Origin: Ceratopteris richardii
Lineage: Eukaryota > Streptophyta > Polypodiopsida > Polypodiales > Pteridaceae
NCBI GenBank assembly: GCA_020310875.1
Contig: CM035423.1
Location: forward strand, 117,229,865 to 117,293,864
Direction of reading: 5' to 3'
DNA: 64,000 nucleotides
Of this stretch, positions 44,725 through 55,803 are shown piece after piece (within the stretch, counting starts at the first letter, position 1; every line of letters begins with the position of its first letter). The translations under genes were made by a program, and so were the position numbers. A model generated the notes under the pieces. The model worked only from the letters and a program-made list of their open reading frames with translations. It was not told the DNA's origin and made no database searches.

Positions 44725-45272
44725 TGTAATAAAGTAATTCTATGATCTAAGGGTCTGACCGATTCAGAAATATCTAAAATCGAACATCGTTTGGTCACTC
44801 ATGTGTATGGCCAAAGGTCTCGAGACTAGACTTAAGCATAAGTTCATGTGCTCTCTTAAACAAGTGTTCCACTTAGCTTAGTGGTTAAGTCTCAAGGGTG
44901 TGAAGGAGGAGGTCTTGGGTTCAACCCCCATGGGGAGCATGGGGAGAGAGTTTTGCCCAAAGAGCTCTAGAGCCTTTCAACTCAAGTTAACATGAGTTAA
45001 CTTGATTCTAGGGAGACTTAACTTGAGCGGTGAGTATACCAACAACTAGTGGACTCTAGTGGAAGGTACTAAAGCAATGGTCGAGATCACTCCAACCAAT
45101 AGTAGAATCTAGTGGAAGATATGAAAGGAGTGGAGGAGATTGCACATGCACTTGTGGACTCTAGTTACGTTTTGTGGTCCTCGTTGATTCGAGCAGCTAT
45201 ACATATAAGCATAAGTTTGGGAAGAGAGTCATCTCGCTAGCACGTGATGGTCGTAATTATAGTTTTCTTGCA
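44725..45272 (+). repeat. 3' LTR of element F
   Basis: TGTAATAAAGTAAT...TTTTCTTGCA. Perfect pol III consensus boxes are present: A box TAGCTTAGTGG (44874-44884) and B box GTTCAACCC (44919-44927). Confidence 0.8.
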
Positions 45273-45284
45273 TAGTGTATGTTT

Positions 45285-46860
45285 GCAGTAGATTCAAATG
45301 TTTGGTACTTTGATAGTGGGGCAAACAAACATATTACTTCATAGTGCAGTTTCTTCACTTCACTTGAGCCTGCCCCTATAGAGAATACCATCACATGCAC
45401 CAACAATCCTCTTATCTTGTCATGGGAGTTGGTAAGATCATTTTGATTAGTGTTGATGGTAGTTCTTTTACACTGTCGGATGCTTTATTTGTGCCTAGGA
45501 TCAAGAAAAATCTATTATCAATTTTTGCATTAGCCAAGATCAACTTGATTGTGAAATTTATTGATGACAGATTACAGTCCATGATCTGTCAAGTGGCAAC
45601 GTTATTATTACTTCTAGCATTTTATGTCGTGGGTTGTATAAGCTCATAGATTATGCAAAATCTATGAATGATTCAGCATGTGCAGTTCAAGATTCTCAGG
45701 CTATGTCAGATGCAAAGCTTTGGCATGCACGCTTTGGTCATCTGAATTTTGCTAGTTTGTTACGCTTGTAGAAATCTAAAATGGTGTCCTCTTTGCCCAA
45801 AAATGAGGCACTTGGTAAACATGTCTGTGAAGGTTGTATTTTGGGCAAAATGTAGCGTTCCTCCTTCCCAAAAAATGGTTTAGTTCCACCTACTCAAAAA
45901 TTATAGCTTATTCACAGTGATGTCTATGGTCTTATACAAACACCTTCTTTTGGTAATTACCTCTACTTTGTGAGTTTTATTGATGATTTTTCCAGGCATG
46001 CATGGGTGTATCCACTGAAAGCAAAGTCCAAAGTGTTATGTGCTTCAAACAATTTCTGATTTTGGCTAAAAATCTATCAGCGTGTAAAATAGAAATCCTC
46101 CGTTCTTATCAAGGGAGAGAATATATGTCTTCTAACTTTAATGCATTTCTTGCTGAACGTGGGATAAAAATCAGTGTATAGTGCCATATACACCTAAATA
46201 GAATGGAATTCCTAAAAGGAAGAGTAGGTCAATCCTGGAAATGGCAAGGTGTATGATCAAGAGTGAGGTTTTACCACATAATTTTTGGTTTGAGGTGGTT
46301 ATGTATGCAACATATGTACTTAATGGGTGTCCCACTAAATCATTCCAATCTATCACTCATATGAGGCTTGGCATGGTCGCAATCCATATCTTTCTCACCT
46401 GTGTGTCTTTGGTTGGCTAGCATATGCATTGTTGCATGAAAAACAACACAAGAAATTGGATGATAAAGCAGTGAAATGTATTTTTGTTGGGTACAGTTCT
46501 AAAAGCAAAGTCTATCGTTTGTACCATCCACAAACAAAAGACATTTTGGTTAGCCATGATTTTGTTTTTGTGGAAGATGTTATTCAGCCATTACTTTCAT
46601 GTACCAAGGAGACATCAGTTAGCAACAAAGATATGTATGGTACTTTGTTGCCTCTTTTTATAGGTGGATAGTCTTGTGCTGATCCAAACGAGGCAATTTC
46701 TCAACCTTTATAGGTTTCATGTGATGATGCAGATCATTCCATTTCTCATGCAGATCTACATGATGTGCTTATTGATGAGAGAACTGATATAGAGAAGGCA
46801 AAAACTATGCCAAAATGGCTAGTGCAAAATTTGTGAGATATCAAATTAAATGCACCTTTG
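45285..46860 (+). pseudogene. Copia A4 protease and integrase
   Basis: Protease VWYFDSGANKHIT (about 45304-45342) keeps the catalytic DSG. 45395-45649 is the protease C-terminal part. The pre-integrase zinc region (LWHARFGHLNFASLL, C-x2-C near 45830) and integrase core (FIDDFSRHAWVYPLKAKSK, about 45980-46030) follow, then a stretch with several frameshifts. 46429-46671 is the C-terminal part (KLDDKAVKCIFVGYSSKSK). Multiple stops. Confidence 0.85.
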
Positions 46861-46899
46861 TCATATCGTACTCATTCAAGCTCTCATAGTCCTTCTTTC

Positions 46900-47530
46900 G
46901 CATCAGATTGCTATGTTATGGCTGCCTCTAGTCTCTCTGACGAGAATGAGTCTATTTCGTTTGATGAAGCACAAAATTCTGAAACGTGAATGGCTACTAT
47001 TCAATCAGAAAATAATGGTACCTAGTCTTTATGTGACTTGTCTCCAGGAAAGAAGGCCATTGGCACTAAGCGGGTATACAAGCTGAAACATAATCATGAT
47101 GGAATAGTTGACAGGCATATGCCTAGGCTTGTTGCAAAGGGTCATGCTCAAGAAAGAGGCATTGATTTTGATGAGACCTTTTCTCCTACATGCCGAATGA
47201 CTATTGTTCATAGCATCTATGCACTTATAGCTCATCATGGTTGGAACATACAGCAGTTGGACATTAAAATTGCATTCTTGAATGGTGACTTGCATGAAGA
47301 AGTGTATGTTTTTCAGCCCTATAGTTTTGTGCAAAAAGGGCATGAAAACAAAGTGTGCAGGTTGATAAAGGAATTATATGGTTTGAAGCAAGCACCAGAT
47401 GCTTGTTATGAAAAGATACGTGCCTACCACATTACACATCATTTTGACAAAAATCCAACTGAGAGCACCTTATATGTTAAGCGTGCAAATGATGTGGTGC
47501 TGATCATTGTTGTCTATGTTGATGATATTA
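46900..47530 (+). pseudogene. Copia A4 reverse transcriptase, truncated after YVDD
   Basis: 47038-47530 reads PGKKAIGTKRVYKLKHNHDG, RGIDFDETFSPTCRMT, QLDIKIAFLNGDLHEEVYVF, LYGLKQAPDACYEKI and ends at VVYVDDI (YVDD at 47513-47524). The next codon begins unrelated sequence, so thumb, RNase H and 3' LTR are lost. Confidence 0.88.
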
Positions 47531-47663
47531 GAGGAGTGAGGAAAGTGGCATAGAATCCTTTCTTCAAAAGAGTCTGAATTTCTAAGAACCAAACATGCCT
47601 AACAAAATTGGTGGATTATAGATCAAAGAAGCAATAAAGTAAGTAACCCCTATAGAGGAAGAA

Positions 47664-47843
47664 ATGGAAGTCGAGGAAGAGTATGTGAAGACTCAATTAG
47701 ATGAGGAAGAAGTAATCCAAAAGTACCAATTAGTTATAAATGAAGCCATCCAAGGTATTCATAAACAAGTAGATATGCAAGATGAATATAGGTTGGATGT
47801 ATCAGAGCAAGAATTGGTGTTTGATGAGCTAAAAGTTTGTTGA
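47664..47843 (+). other. Acidic 59-codon open frame, unrecognised
   Basis: ATG to TGA, strongly Glu/Asp-rich (for example VEEEYVKTQLDEEEVIQKYQ). The acidic reading continues with stops to about 47970. It could be a gypsy gag-pol linker fragment; no domain is recognisable. Confidence 0.25.
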
Positions 47844-48021
47844 ATAAGTCCTAGAACCAGAGACACATAATAATAAAGAAGAAATATTAATTGAAGAGAA
47901 ATTCGACCTTGATCAAGAACAACCAATGGAAGAGCAGGATAAAGAGGATCTTCACTTGGGGATAATACAAAAACTAGAAAATGTGGAAAGGAGTTAGGAG
48001 TTTAACTTTCTTTGATACCAT

Positions 48022-48325
48022 TGTTGGGTGTGTGAGTGAGTGAGGAAGCATGAAAAGAAGTACACACAAGAGGAAAAGGAGATCGAAGAACAGAGATACA
48101 TGATTGCTAGAAGAGATCTCTATCGATAGATGATCAGTAATATGAGAATGAATGAAGTGAGAGCTATAAGTGAATCCCTTAGTATAAAGTACCACCACAT
48201 ATGAGTATATCATGTATATATGGTTACATGGGGACAAAACCTCTAGTCAGCACTAAAGTAAAAAGTGTCCATGCATAGGGAAATGGTTCACACCAAAGCC
48301 ACTCGAGGGACACATAAGTGTAACA
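48022..48325 (-). repeat. Copia-type LTR with adjacent PBS (element G, fragment)
   Basis: TGTTGGGTGTGTGAG...TAACA with a PBS-like TGGTATCAAAG on the minus strand (48020-48010). The internal side is therefore to the left (47531-48009), but no gag is identifiable there. Single copy; family not determined. Confidence 0.5.
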
Positions 48326-48429
48326 ATGTGCCTCCTACTATGATTTGTCCATACTTCAATGTCGATAATAATTTTTCTATCCATCTAGGTACTATCTCTA
48401 AGTCAAATTCATGAGAGTTTTTGGTCATT

Positions 48430-50430
48430 TGTTTGATAATCATCTAGGATTTTCATTGTTTTTAAGTCTAAATAAGTGTCCGACTCTAATGTGTGCTCCC
48501 TTTTTTACCAAAATTTCAAAGTCAAACGTCATTAATAAGAGAAACATACACACTAATCTTCTAGTAATATAGGGCTTATTCACCAAATACAACAAAACTT
48601 GGTGTTCCGCAATGAGTTTAAACTTATTAGCTAAGAAAAAATGTTTGAATTTCTTCACAATGTATACCATGGCTTGCCCCTCTTTTTGTGGTAATGTAAT
48701 TCTTTACAATATCTATTTGACAAATTCCATAGGCCATTGGAAAATCGGTATTTTCATAGTCAATAGTTTATGCCAATACATGACATATAACATGATTGGA
48801 AGCATCCACATGTCCATGAAATAAATTGTTTCAATCAAGAGCTTTGAGGATGGGAGCTAATCTCAACCTTCTTCTTAATTCCTCAAAAACTTCATCACAC
48901 TTAGTTTTCCAATAAAAATTTGTGATTATCACATATATTCTTGCAAGTATCAACTGCATGTGTTAATAATAACCACAATGTTCCATAAATTCTTATATTT
49001 CTTTTACATTTTTTTTATTTGGACATATCCACTATTGTTCTTGCCTTGTGTTCATGTATTTTCCAAGTTTAGTCATATTCCATATATTCAACATTTTCCA
49101 AATATTTTTTAGAGTTGCAAAAGGTGTCGGCTCTTCTTTTCCGAATATGAACATAATTCATCTCCTTACACCTCTAGGCTCTTCCTCAAAAAATTCTTTG
49201 AACACATGATACATGAACCTTTGGAAAGCCATGGACATATTTCTTGATCCAAAATGCATTACTCTAAAATCCAAAATTACCCAGTCTACAATGAAGGCTA
49301 TCTTATGTTGGTCTTCAAGGCTTATTGCCACATGATCATACCCTATAACCCATCTATCTTGCTACCCCTTCCAAGAGATGTTCAATGATGGATAAGGAAT
49401 ATCGATCCCTTATCATGGTTGCATACATCCTTCACATGTTTATACACATTCTTAGCTTCCCATTTTTTTTAGTCACCACCACCATGGGTGACGCCTTATA
49501 TGTTTATTTTCATATATGAACTATCATTGTAGGCATGAGGACTTTGTTTGCTTGGTTTTGCATTTCGGTCCATGAGAATCCTATGCATATAAATTTTAGG
49601 ATCCTCTTCTTTTTAATTTCTTTTCTTCATCTCTTGAAACATCACTCCTTATGTAACTACACCACTCTTCCCCATTTACAATTGTAACAATCAATTTTTT
49701 CATGTTTGTAAGGCTATCATAGGCTTTTCTTGAAGTTACCTCTCCCTTAGGAATAATCTTCAAGAATTTTCTTACCTTTAACTCATACTTTCTAAAGTTT
49801 CAAAAGTTCTTTTATCAATTATCCTCCTCCCATTATACTCTCTCTTATCTTCTCTGCCTTTTTGTTTCTTGATGATGGCTCCATTTTATATTGGGGTAAT
49901 TTTTCTATTACTTGACCCTATGATATTCTTGCTTCATCCCCTTCTAATAATTCTTGCTTTGTGGAGAATTTTTTATCCATAATGATCAATTCTTCTTCTT
50001 TGCATGTTTCTTCTTGATCTAAATATTTCTCCTTTTCTATAATCCTTTATATTTTATTGATGATTGTGACCATGAACATACATGTTAGATCATCGTTTTC
50101 CACATCATATCATTCAATCATGGTTTATTCATCAAATTCTACATCTAGGATGGCCAAAATTTGAGATCAACCATATATTTCAAATTCCTCTTCATTAAGT
50201 ATCATATGCATGTACATAGGGTCCTAAATAAGTCTTCGATTGGCCTCCTTGTTCAACCAAGTTTCTTCATGTTCATCCTTTTCTCCTTCATAATCATCTT
50301 CACCTTGATTAAAAACATTCCATTGGATTAGAGGGATGCCCCTCTTATTGTGATTTGCTGAATTTTATTCTACTTCTAATATCTCAATGCTATAAGTATA
50401 GATAATTTCTTCCCTTGACTTATGAAACCT
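48430..50430 (-). pseudogene. Degraded Ty3/gypsy pol (RNase H, RT, upstream linker)
   Basis: On the minus strand, 48670-48440 is a clear Ty3/gypsy RNase H segment (MVYIVKKFKHFFLANKF, then VLLYLVNKPYITRRL and FDFEILVKKGAHIRVGHLFR). Upstream (48830-48670) is the RT-RNase H connection. 49520-49150 reads RT with VVTKKNGKLRMCIN and the following strands, with many stops. 50400-49550 is an acidic linker. A gypsy lineage distinct from the chromovirus at 6125; no LTRs seen. Confidence 0.75.
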
Positions 50431-52339
50431 TCAAATGTTGCATTAATCCTTCAAAATATAAAGAATTATTACAAAAGAGAAGACAAAAATGAAGCATTGA
50501 GAAAACACGTAGCGTGTGTCCAAAGAGAAAGCATTGAAGAGGAGAGAAGGATTGTTGATTATGAAGATTTCCCTATTTCCTAGCACAACTTTATGTCACT
50601 CTAAAAACTTCAATCTAGAAAATAAAGATCTTAAGTCAGAAAGGAATTGCATAAGTAAAGAAAAATCATGCCCAATATGGGCGAAAACCATGCACAGTTT
50701 GCTAAATGTATCTTTCTGAATAACAATTAAAGCATCTTATATGTGAATTACAGACACTTTGTTTGCTCAATATTTTACTTGCGGATCATATTTGCTCATT
50801 GGTCTTTAATACACCATATGAAACATATATTGGCTTTCTCTTATTAGATTTTTCACGTAGATGATTTAGTTTATTCATTTTCATAAGGGATATCTTTGAC
50901 TAATATGCTTCAGTTACACATATTTGGACATCATGATGTCAAGTCTATTTTGAATCCTATGGTTATATTTTAACATTAAGGTCATTAAGATGTTAAAATT
51001 TCTTTAAAGTTGCAACCTACTAAGAAGCTTAAAACTATCTAATCTACATAGCAAAAAATGCATAGGTGGTTTGGCATCCTCGTGTTTCTTTTTGGCCTTC
51101 ATAAGATTGATTATGAAGGATAAATTTGGATCCTTTTGTAATATGTCAAACATCAGTACTTCAACTTGTATGTTCTGAAAAGGAATTTCCTTAACATAGA
51201 TTATGCCTTATAGACACTGACTACACATATATACCAGAATGAATTCAGGCAAACTCCAAATTTACCCTCCAATGAAAATGCAACTATAAGCTCATGGTAG
51301 TCAACCACAAGACTATATTGCAAATCAGCTCCATTATGCATAGTATCGACCCAATATCATGACATCCCCACTAATGTCATCAATGCCCAATCATGGGTTC
51401 GGAACTAAGAATGATCACATACACCCCCCCACAACGCGCACACAACACAAGCATGAACTCACAAGAAGCTCTAAGAACTGAGTTTCTATCACTTCCAGAA
51501 GTGATGGAGAATCTCAGTCATAATGAAGTCTAGCACAAAATGCCAACAAAAGACAGGAAAAATTACATTAAATGCATACCTGATAGGGTATACACACCTA
51601 TCAACTGGTCGCAACTCCAATGAAGAATCCATGAGTGAAAACTGTGTGTCCGCTAATACGACAATCACGTATACCATAATGAATCCAGGCAAACCCCACA
51701 TTCACCCTCCACTGGCTACACGTTTGAAGTTCATGATCTAAACATAATAGGAATCTTATGTATTTGGATTATTTACTTCAATATATTTTACTGAAATTCT
51801 TGGTCACAGTTACTATGGGCCACGTTTGCTACATGAATGATACAATCATTCAGCATTTATTGCCATGGAATGTTCTCAAGACAAAAACAAATAGTAATAA
51901 AATATGTGATGATAGAAAACAAATACATTTAGACACAATGAAAATTACGATATGAAAATTAAGGTAAAATATAAATATTTATGTTCTGAATATATGGCTC
52001 AATGAGGTAACGATATCTCCTCAGGAAAGTGACATATTAGCAATGAACTGACTACGAATCACAAGCAACAGGGATGAAGTATCTCTGTTTAATTCATTTA
52101 TTTCTTCACATTTGTTTGACTACTATAATAATAATGCTGCCCATTTTTATAGAGATTGAATTCAACTGTTAGGGAATACCACATGGCTCATTCATAAGCC
52201 CTCAAAATAAAGAAAACCTATCTTATACCCAATCAGCTGTAAAATCATTTTGGGTGCATCCATCTAGGTGATTTACATTAGAGAGGCTAACACATCATAC
52301 GCCTCTTGTGCATGATATACACTGGTAGAGATGGTTATG
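50431..52339. other. Unassigned sequence downstream of the Nudix gene
   Basis: No gene recognised. An imperfect direct repeat of about 45 bp occurs at 51230-51276 and 51669-51714 (ATACCANAATGAATYCAGGC core). Confidence 0.45.
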
Positions 52340-52430
52340 ATCCCTTCAGGAACATCTAATAAATTGGAATAATATAGAGAAGATTAGCATGGCCCATGTA
52401 AGAATGACACGTACAAATAAAAAAATGGTA
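52340..52430 (+). pseudogene. U6 snRNA pseudogene
   Basis: The stretch follows U6 snRNA in order: 5' hairpin (ATCCCTTCAGGAACATC), then AAATTGGAA, the ACAGAGA-box region as ATAGAGAAGATTAGCATGGC, CCATGT.AAGAATGACAC, and GTACAAATNNNNAAATGGT at the end. Plant U6 is about 102 nt; this is about 91 nt with deletions after CATGGCCC and in the tail. It lacks the terminal T run needed for pol III termination, and the ACAGAGA box is changed to ATAGAGA. GATATAC about 25 bp upstream is TATA-like; a convincing plant USE (RTCCCACATCG) is absent. U6 identity is secure; function is unlikely. Confidence 0.85.
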
Positions 52431-53234
52431 GTGATCACTATGAATCTTTCTCCAAAGGGAAACTAAGGAATTTCATCTGGTTACAATTGGAGAAGTAATT
52501 GCATTGATGACAACAGTCATTGGTGTCAACACTAAAAGATCTTAGACTAGCGTGGCTTGATTAATGATGCAGATGCACAGGCACATAGATCCACCCTTTT
52601 ATTTCCATGTTTCTTATACCCAATAAATGTTCATCTTTCATAAGAGCACAGCATAGCCAACTTACATGATACAAGGCATATGCCATGTTGTGGATTTGCT
52701 CACGGGACTGCTCAACAAAATTTGAAGTTGAAGTCTAATGTGGCAGTTTATCAGACGTGGTACATATAATCATTGCATAAGGGATCAGGTGCACCATCCC
52801 ACGAAAAGCAGGGAGTTCTTCATTTCAATTATGCACAGAAACCTCTGAAAGCACCATTTGGCAGCGATGAGAACAGCATTTTTGGTCTTAAACATCATTC
52901 CACTGGACAAGACATCCTTCAAGACCACTCAGCTTGCACTGGACGTAGTTATAATAAGGGCATCCCTGCAGGTCCTCTCCCAAGAACGAGTCAAGTGAAA
53001 ATGCATTAAACAGATCATCCTGATAAGTTGAATTTGTTTCCCTGTTGGAGAAGTTGAGATGATATTGCCTCAATATTAGGAGGCCATAAGCTAGAACTTT
53101 ACTGTTATATGGATTCTTTGGATGCATTAGCATCTTTGCAATTTTTCAACCAGCCAATGCAAGCTTTCTATACTATATTAATGAAAGAAGGGCTTGAAGA
53201 GGCTCGAGCCAGTTCCAGTTGTAACCGATGAATG

Positions 53235-53447
53235 TCAAAGCCGTGGAGCTTTGCCACCCGGGTGGTTAGGATCATCCACCTTCTCAAACTCTGGTGGTCG
53301 ACGGTAGATAAATGAGGCACATCTTACTAAGATTGAAGCCGTCAAACCCCATATCAAAAACTTTTCATCCCCTACTTCATGCTCAAAGAAATGTAGTCGA
53401 AAAGTGAAACCAAGCCATTTCCGATCCTCACATCGATGTCCTTGGTC
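53235..53447 (-). CDS. Nudix hydrolase (CoA diphosphatase type), last coding exon
   Basis: This exon encodes the last 70 residues and TGA stop (53237-53235). It reads DQGHRCEDRKWLGFTFRLHF, then FEHEVGDEKFLIWGLTASIL and VRCASFIYRRPPEFEK. The IWGLTA-IL-RAAS-Y-RPP pattern is the conserved C-terminal signature of plant NUDT15/NUDT11/NUDT22-type enzymes, which hydrolyse CoA and acyl-CoA to phosphopantetheine products and 3',5'-ADP. The acceptor is CAG at 53450-53448 and phase 0 agrees with the previous exon. The protein ends Ala-Pro-Arg-Leu; PRL is a plant PTS1, so peroxisomal import is predicted. No stop or frameshift is seen, so the gene looks functional. Which NUDT paralogue it is cannot be decided here. 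Confidence 0.9.
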   Translation of the reverse strand, partial: DQGHRCEDRKWLGFTFRLHFFEHEVGDEKFLIWGLTASILVRCASFIYRRPPEFEKVDDPNHPGGKAPRL

Positions 53448-54112
53448 CTGTGGGTTGAAGTTTCATTAAAGAGGGGGGAAAAAAAGAAGCCAGGTTAGTT
53501 CTCACATTTCATGATGTATGACAAGCAAATTAAATATTAATTACTGGCTAGAATCTATGAATGCTACATGCAGAATGTGAAATCATGAGCTTCTGGAGGA
53601 AGCATTGCCCTGGAGCGCCAACTAGACCTACTTAGATGTATTATATACCCTTTAGAAAAAATAAGGTTGAAAAATTGCTGCGGGGCTTGAGAGTGTGCAT
53701 TTCAACTGCATTCCAACTATATATGATTTGCATCACAATCACAGAAAGACAAAACTAAAAATCTAGAAAATGATTCATAGAAAGGAGAACCATCCATGTG
53801 GGCCTATCTTCAATACAGATAGAGAGGACTCTGTGTGTGAGAAAAAATGTGTTGGGGGCAACCTTCCATTAGGGGACCTTACCTGCAGATTAAAAATAAG
53901 CAAAAGCAGATGGTCAAATATGGTCAAATGGATGATCAAACAGGTCAAAATGGTCAAAGTTTGACAAAATTCGACAATTTTTTTAGTACATATTGTGAAA
54001 GTAATCATCAAAATCTTTCCAGTGGTATATAGCACTCAGGTATTTGGAAGCAGATGAAGGATCAATAAGCAAACCCTAATTTCAGAAAATTGGTATGAAA
54101 AGCACCTTTTAT

Positions 54113-54311
54113 GAGAGAGAGGCATTATTTAAAAGCAAAAAGCAGTATATAATACATCATATGTCCAAACAATATAAAACATAATTTTAAAACCCTGAAA
54201 TTAGGGTTTCCAAAAATCCAGAATTAGGACTTCCGAAAAAAGCAAAACCCTGTTTTTTGAGTTTTTTACCCTTAGAAAAGAAAGCTATTGCTTAGCTATA
54301 TAAAAACAAGT
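54113..54311 (+). repeat. Direct repeat, copy 1 (possible small LTR element)
   Basis: About 200 bp repeated imperfectly at 54652-54827 (GCATTATTTAAAAGC ... TATTGCTTAGCTATAT). It includes TATATAAAAA near 54298, as in an LTR promoter. It could be a TRIM-like element about 0.7 kb long, but no PBS/PPT pair is clear. Confidence 0.45.
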
Positions 54312-54651
54312 GCTTGGGTACTCAATCCACCACTTTTGGAGAAGACTTGGAGCTTGTCGAGGAGAAGAAGATGATCCTTCAACTTGAAGGAGGTGGAGTT
54401 GTGTGTATTCATCATCTTCAAGGTATGCATAGCATGGAACTTATCTATTTTGAAGGAGATCATCTTCAACTATGGAATTATGGAGATTGTGAAGTTATGG
54501 GCAGATTGAATCTCATGCATATTCTCTATGCTATCTCGTAACTTCATGCACACCAAAATTGGCAGGTTGCAGCTAATAGAGCAACAAACAAATCATGTGT
54601 ATGTGCTGGTTATGTTGGATTTGCAAATGGTATGATGCTGATGAATTCGTG

Positions 54652-54827
54652 AGAGAAGCATTATTTAAAAGCACAAAGCAATATATAATATATTATATGT
54701 CCAAACGATATACAAAGTAATTTTAAAAACCCAAAATTAGGGTTTTCAGAAATTGCAAAACCTTGTTTTTTGCCTTTTTCAACCCTTGGAAAAGCAAGCT
54801 ATTGCTTAGCTATATCAAGACAAGTGA
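54652..54827 (+). repeat. Direct repeat, copy 2
   Basis: Imperfect copy of 54113-54311, about 540 bp downstream, ending at the junction with a gypsy pol fragment. Confidence 0.45.
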
Positions 54828-55700
54828 CCGAATAGCATAACCACATATTCAAAATGCCCATACCTTGTGAAAAAATTGTTGTCTTCCATTCGTCTCCTTC
54901 TTTGATCCTAACAAAGTTGTAAGCTCTTTGAAGATCGATCTTTATGAAGAAGTTTGCTTTTCCAAGACATTCCAAGAGCTTTGATATAAGTGGAAGAGGA
55001 TATCTATTTCTTATAGTGATTTGATTTAGGTCACGATAATCTACATACATCTGATGGGTTCCATCCTCCTTCTTTACAAATAGAACAGGGGCTCTTGCAA
55101 GGGATTTTGAGTATCTGATAAAACCCTTGGCTAGATTCTCATTAATGTTCTTGCATAATTATGTACGTTCTTATGGGGATAATTTATAGATTGGTCTCAA
55201 GGATGGTTGCACTCCCCCTTGAAGTTCTTAGTTCTATGGCACAATCGTAAGGTCTATGCTCTGAGAGGATGTCTGCACTCTATCTTGAAAATCTAGTACT
55301 AGCTTGGTAGCTTTACTAGATATCCCACTTGGACTCTTGAGCTCGTATGGCATAGATAATATACATCGGTTCCTTCTTTACTGCATGTATGAAGGCTTTC
55401 GCTTCAAGATGTCTTGACAAGTAATCTTATTCCTTTTCCAATCAATTTTTGGATTATGTTTCTTGTGCAAGGTCATTCCAATGATATTTATCAAATTTAG
55501 TATTACATTGAAACATATGTCGGAATCATGCTCATTAAGGTTTACTCTTAATGGTGCGGTTTCCTTGGTAACATTCCCAGATGCTAAATGTCCTCCATCT
55601 ACTTCTTTAGCTATTATTGGTTCCTTCTTCTAAAGTACTATTAGAATCCTATGTTTTTTTACCAATCCTTTATCGATGAAACATGAGGAGGTGATGAAAC
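54828..55700 (-). pseudogene. Ty3/gypsy reverse transcriptase fragment in Nudix intron 2
   Basis: On the minus strand, 55620-55060 gives the pre-RT segment (HRPYDCAIEL, then [20 protein letters not shown] and [10 protein letters not shown]). 55050-54830 gives [40 protein letters not shown] and [15 protein letters not shown], which are the first RT motifs with the FxKIDLxxAYN catalytic Asp. It stops before YxDD. Stops are few in the RT part. Sense orientation relative to the Nudix gene. Confidence 0.8.
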
Positions 55701-55803
55701 ATGAGGAGGCTACGGAATCGACTAGGGCTATAAGAGAAAGGGTCTTCACTCATATCATTTCATAGCAAAATGCAGAAAAAGGATTTATAATAAGAAGAGA
55801 AGA

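Larger units (their letters stand above)
42229..45272 (+). mobile_element. Non-autonomous LTR element F (LARD-like), inserted in A4
   Basis: LTRs 42229-42764 and 44725-45272. A perfect iMet PBS (TGGTATCAGAGC, 42766-42777) follows the 5' LTR, and a purine tract (AAGGGGGGAAGAA, about 44712-44724) precedes the 3' LTR. The 1.96 kb interior has no gag or pol. A TTTTCGAGGACAAAAAT-type sequence before the PPT is typical of Ty3/gypsy 3' ends, so it is probably a gypsy-derived element. A4 sequence resumes at 45285. The target-site duplication is unclear. A solo copy is at 11158-11657. Confidence 0.8.
40552..47530 (+). mobile_element. Ty1/copia element A4, 3'-truncated, hosting a TRIM solo LTR and element F
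   Basis: 5' LTR 40552-40781, PBS-like TGGATTCAGAGC (40784-40795), gag 41140-41990, zinc knuckle/linker split by the TRIM LTR (about 42010-42132) and by F (42229-45272). Protease and integrase occupy 45285-46670 and RT runs to 47530, where the sequence leaves the family just after the YVDD motif. Opposite orientation to A1-A3. Confidence 0.85.

Noticed and set aside
51489..51741. Possible exon in overlapping frames near 51.5-51.7 kb
   Set aside because: Some coding look and a CAG/GTATGC-like donor, but no recognisable domain, and part of it is in a 45 bp direct repeat.
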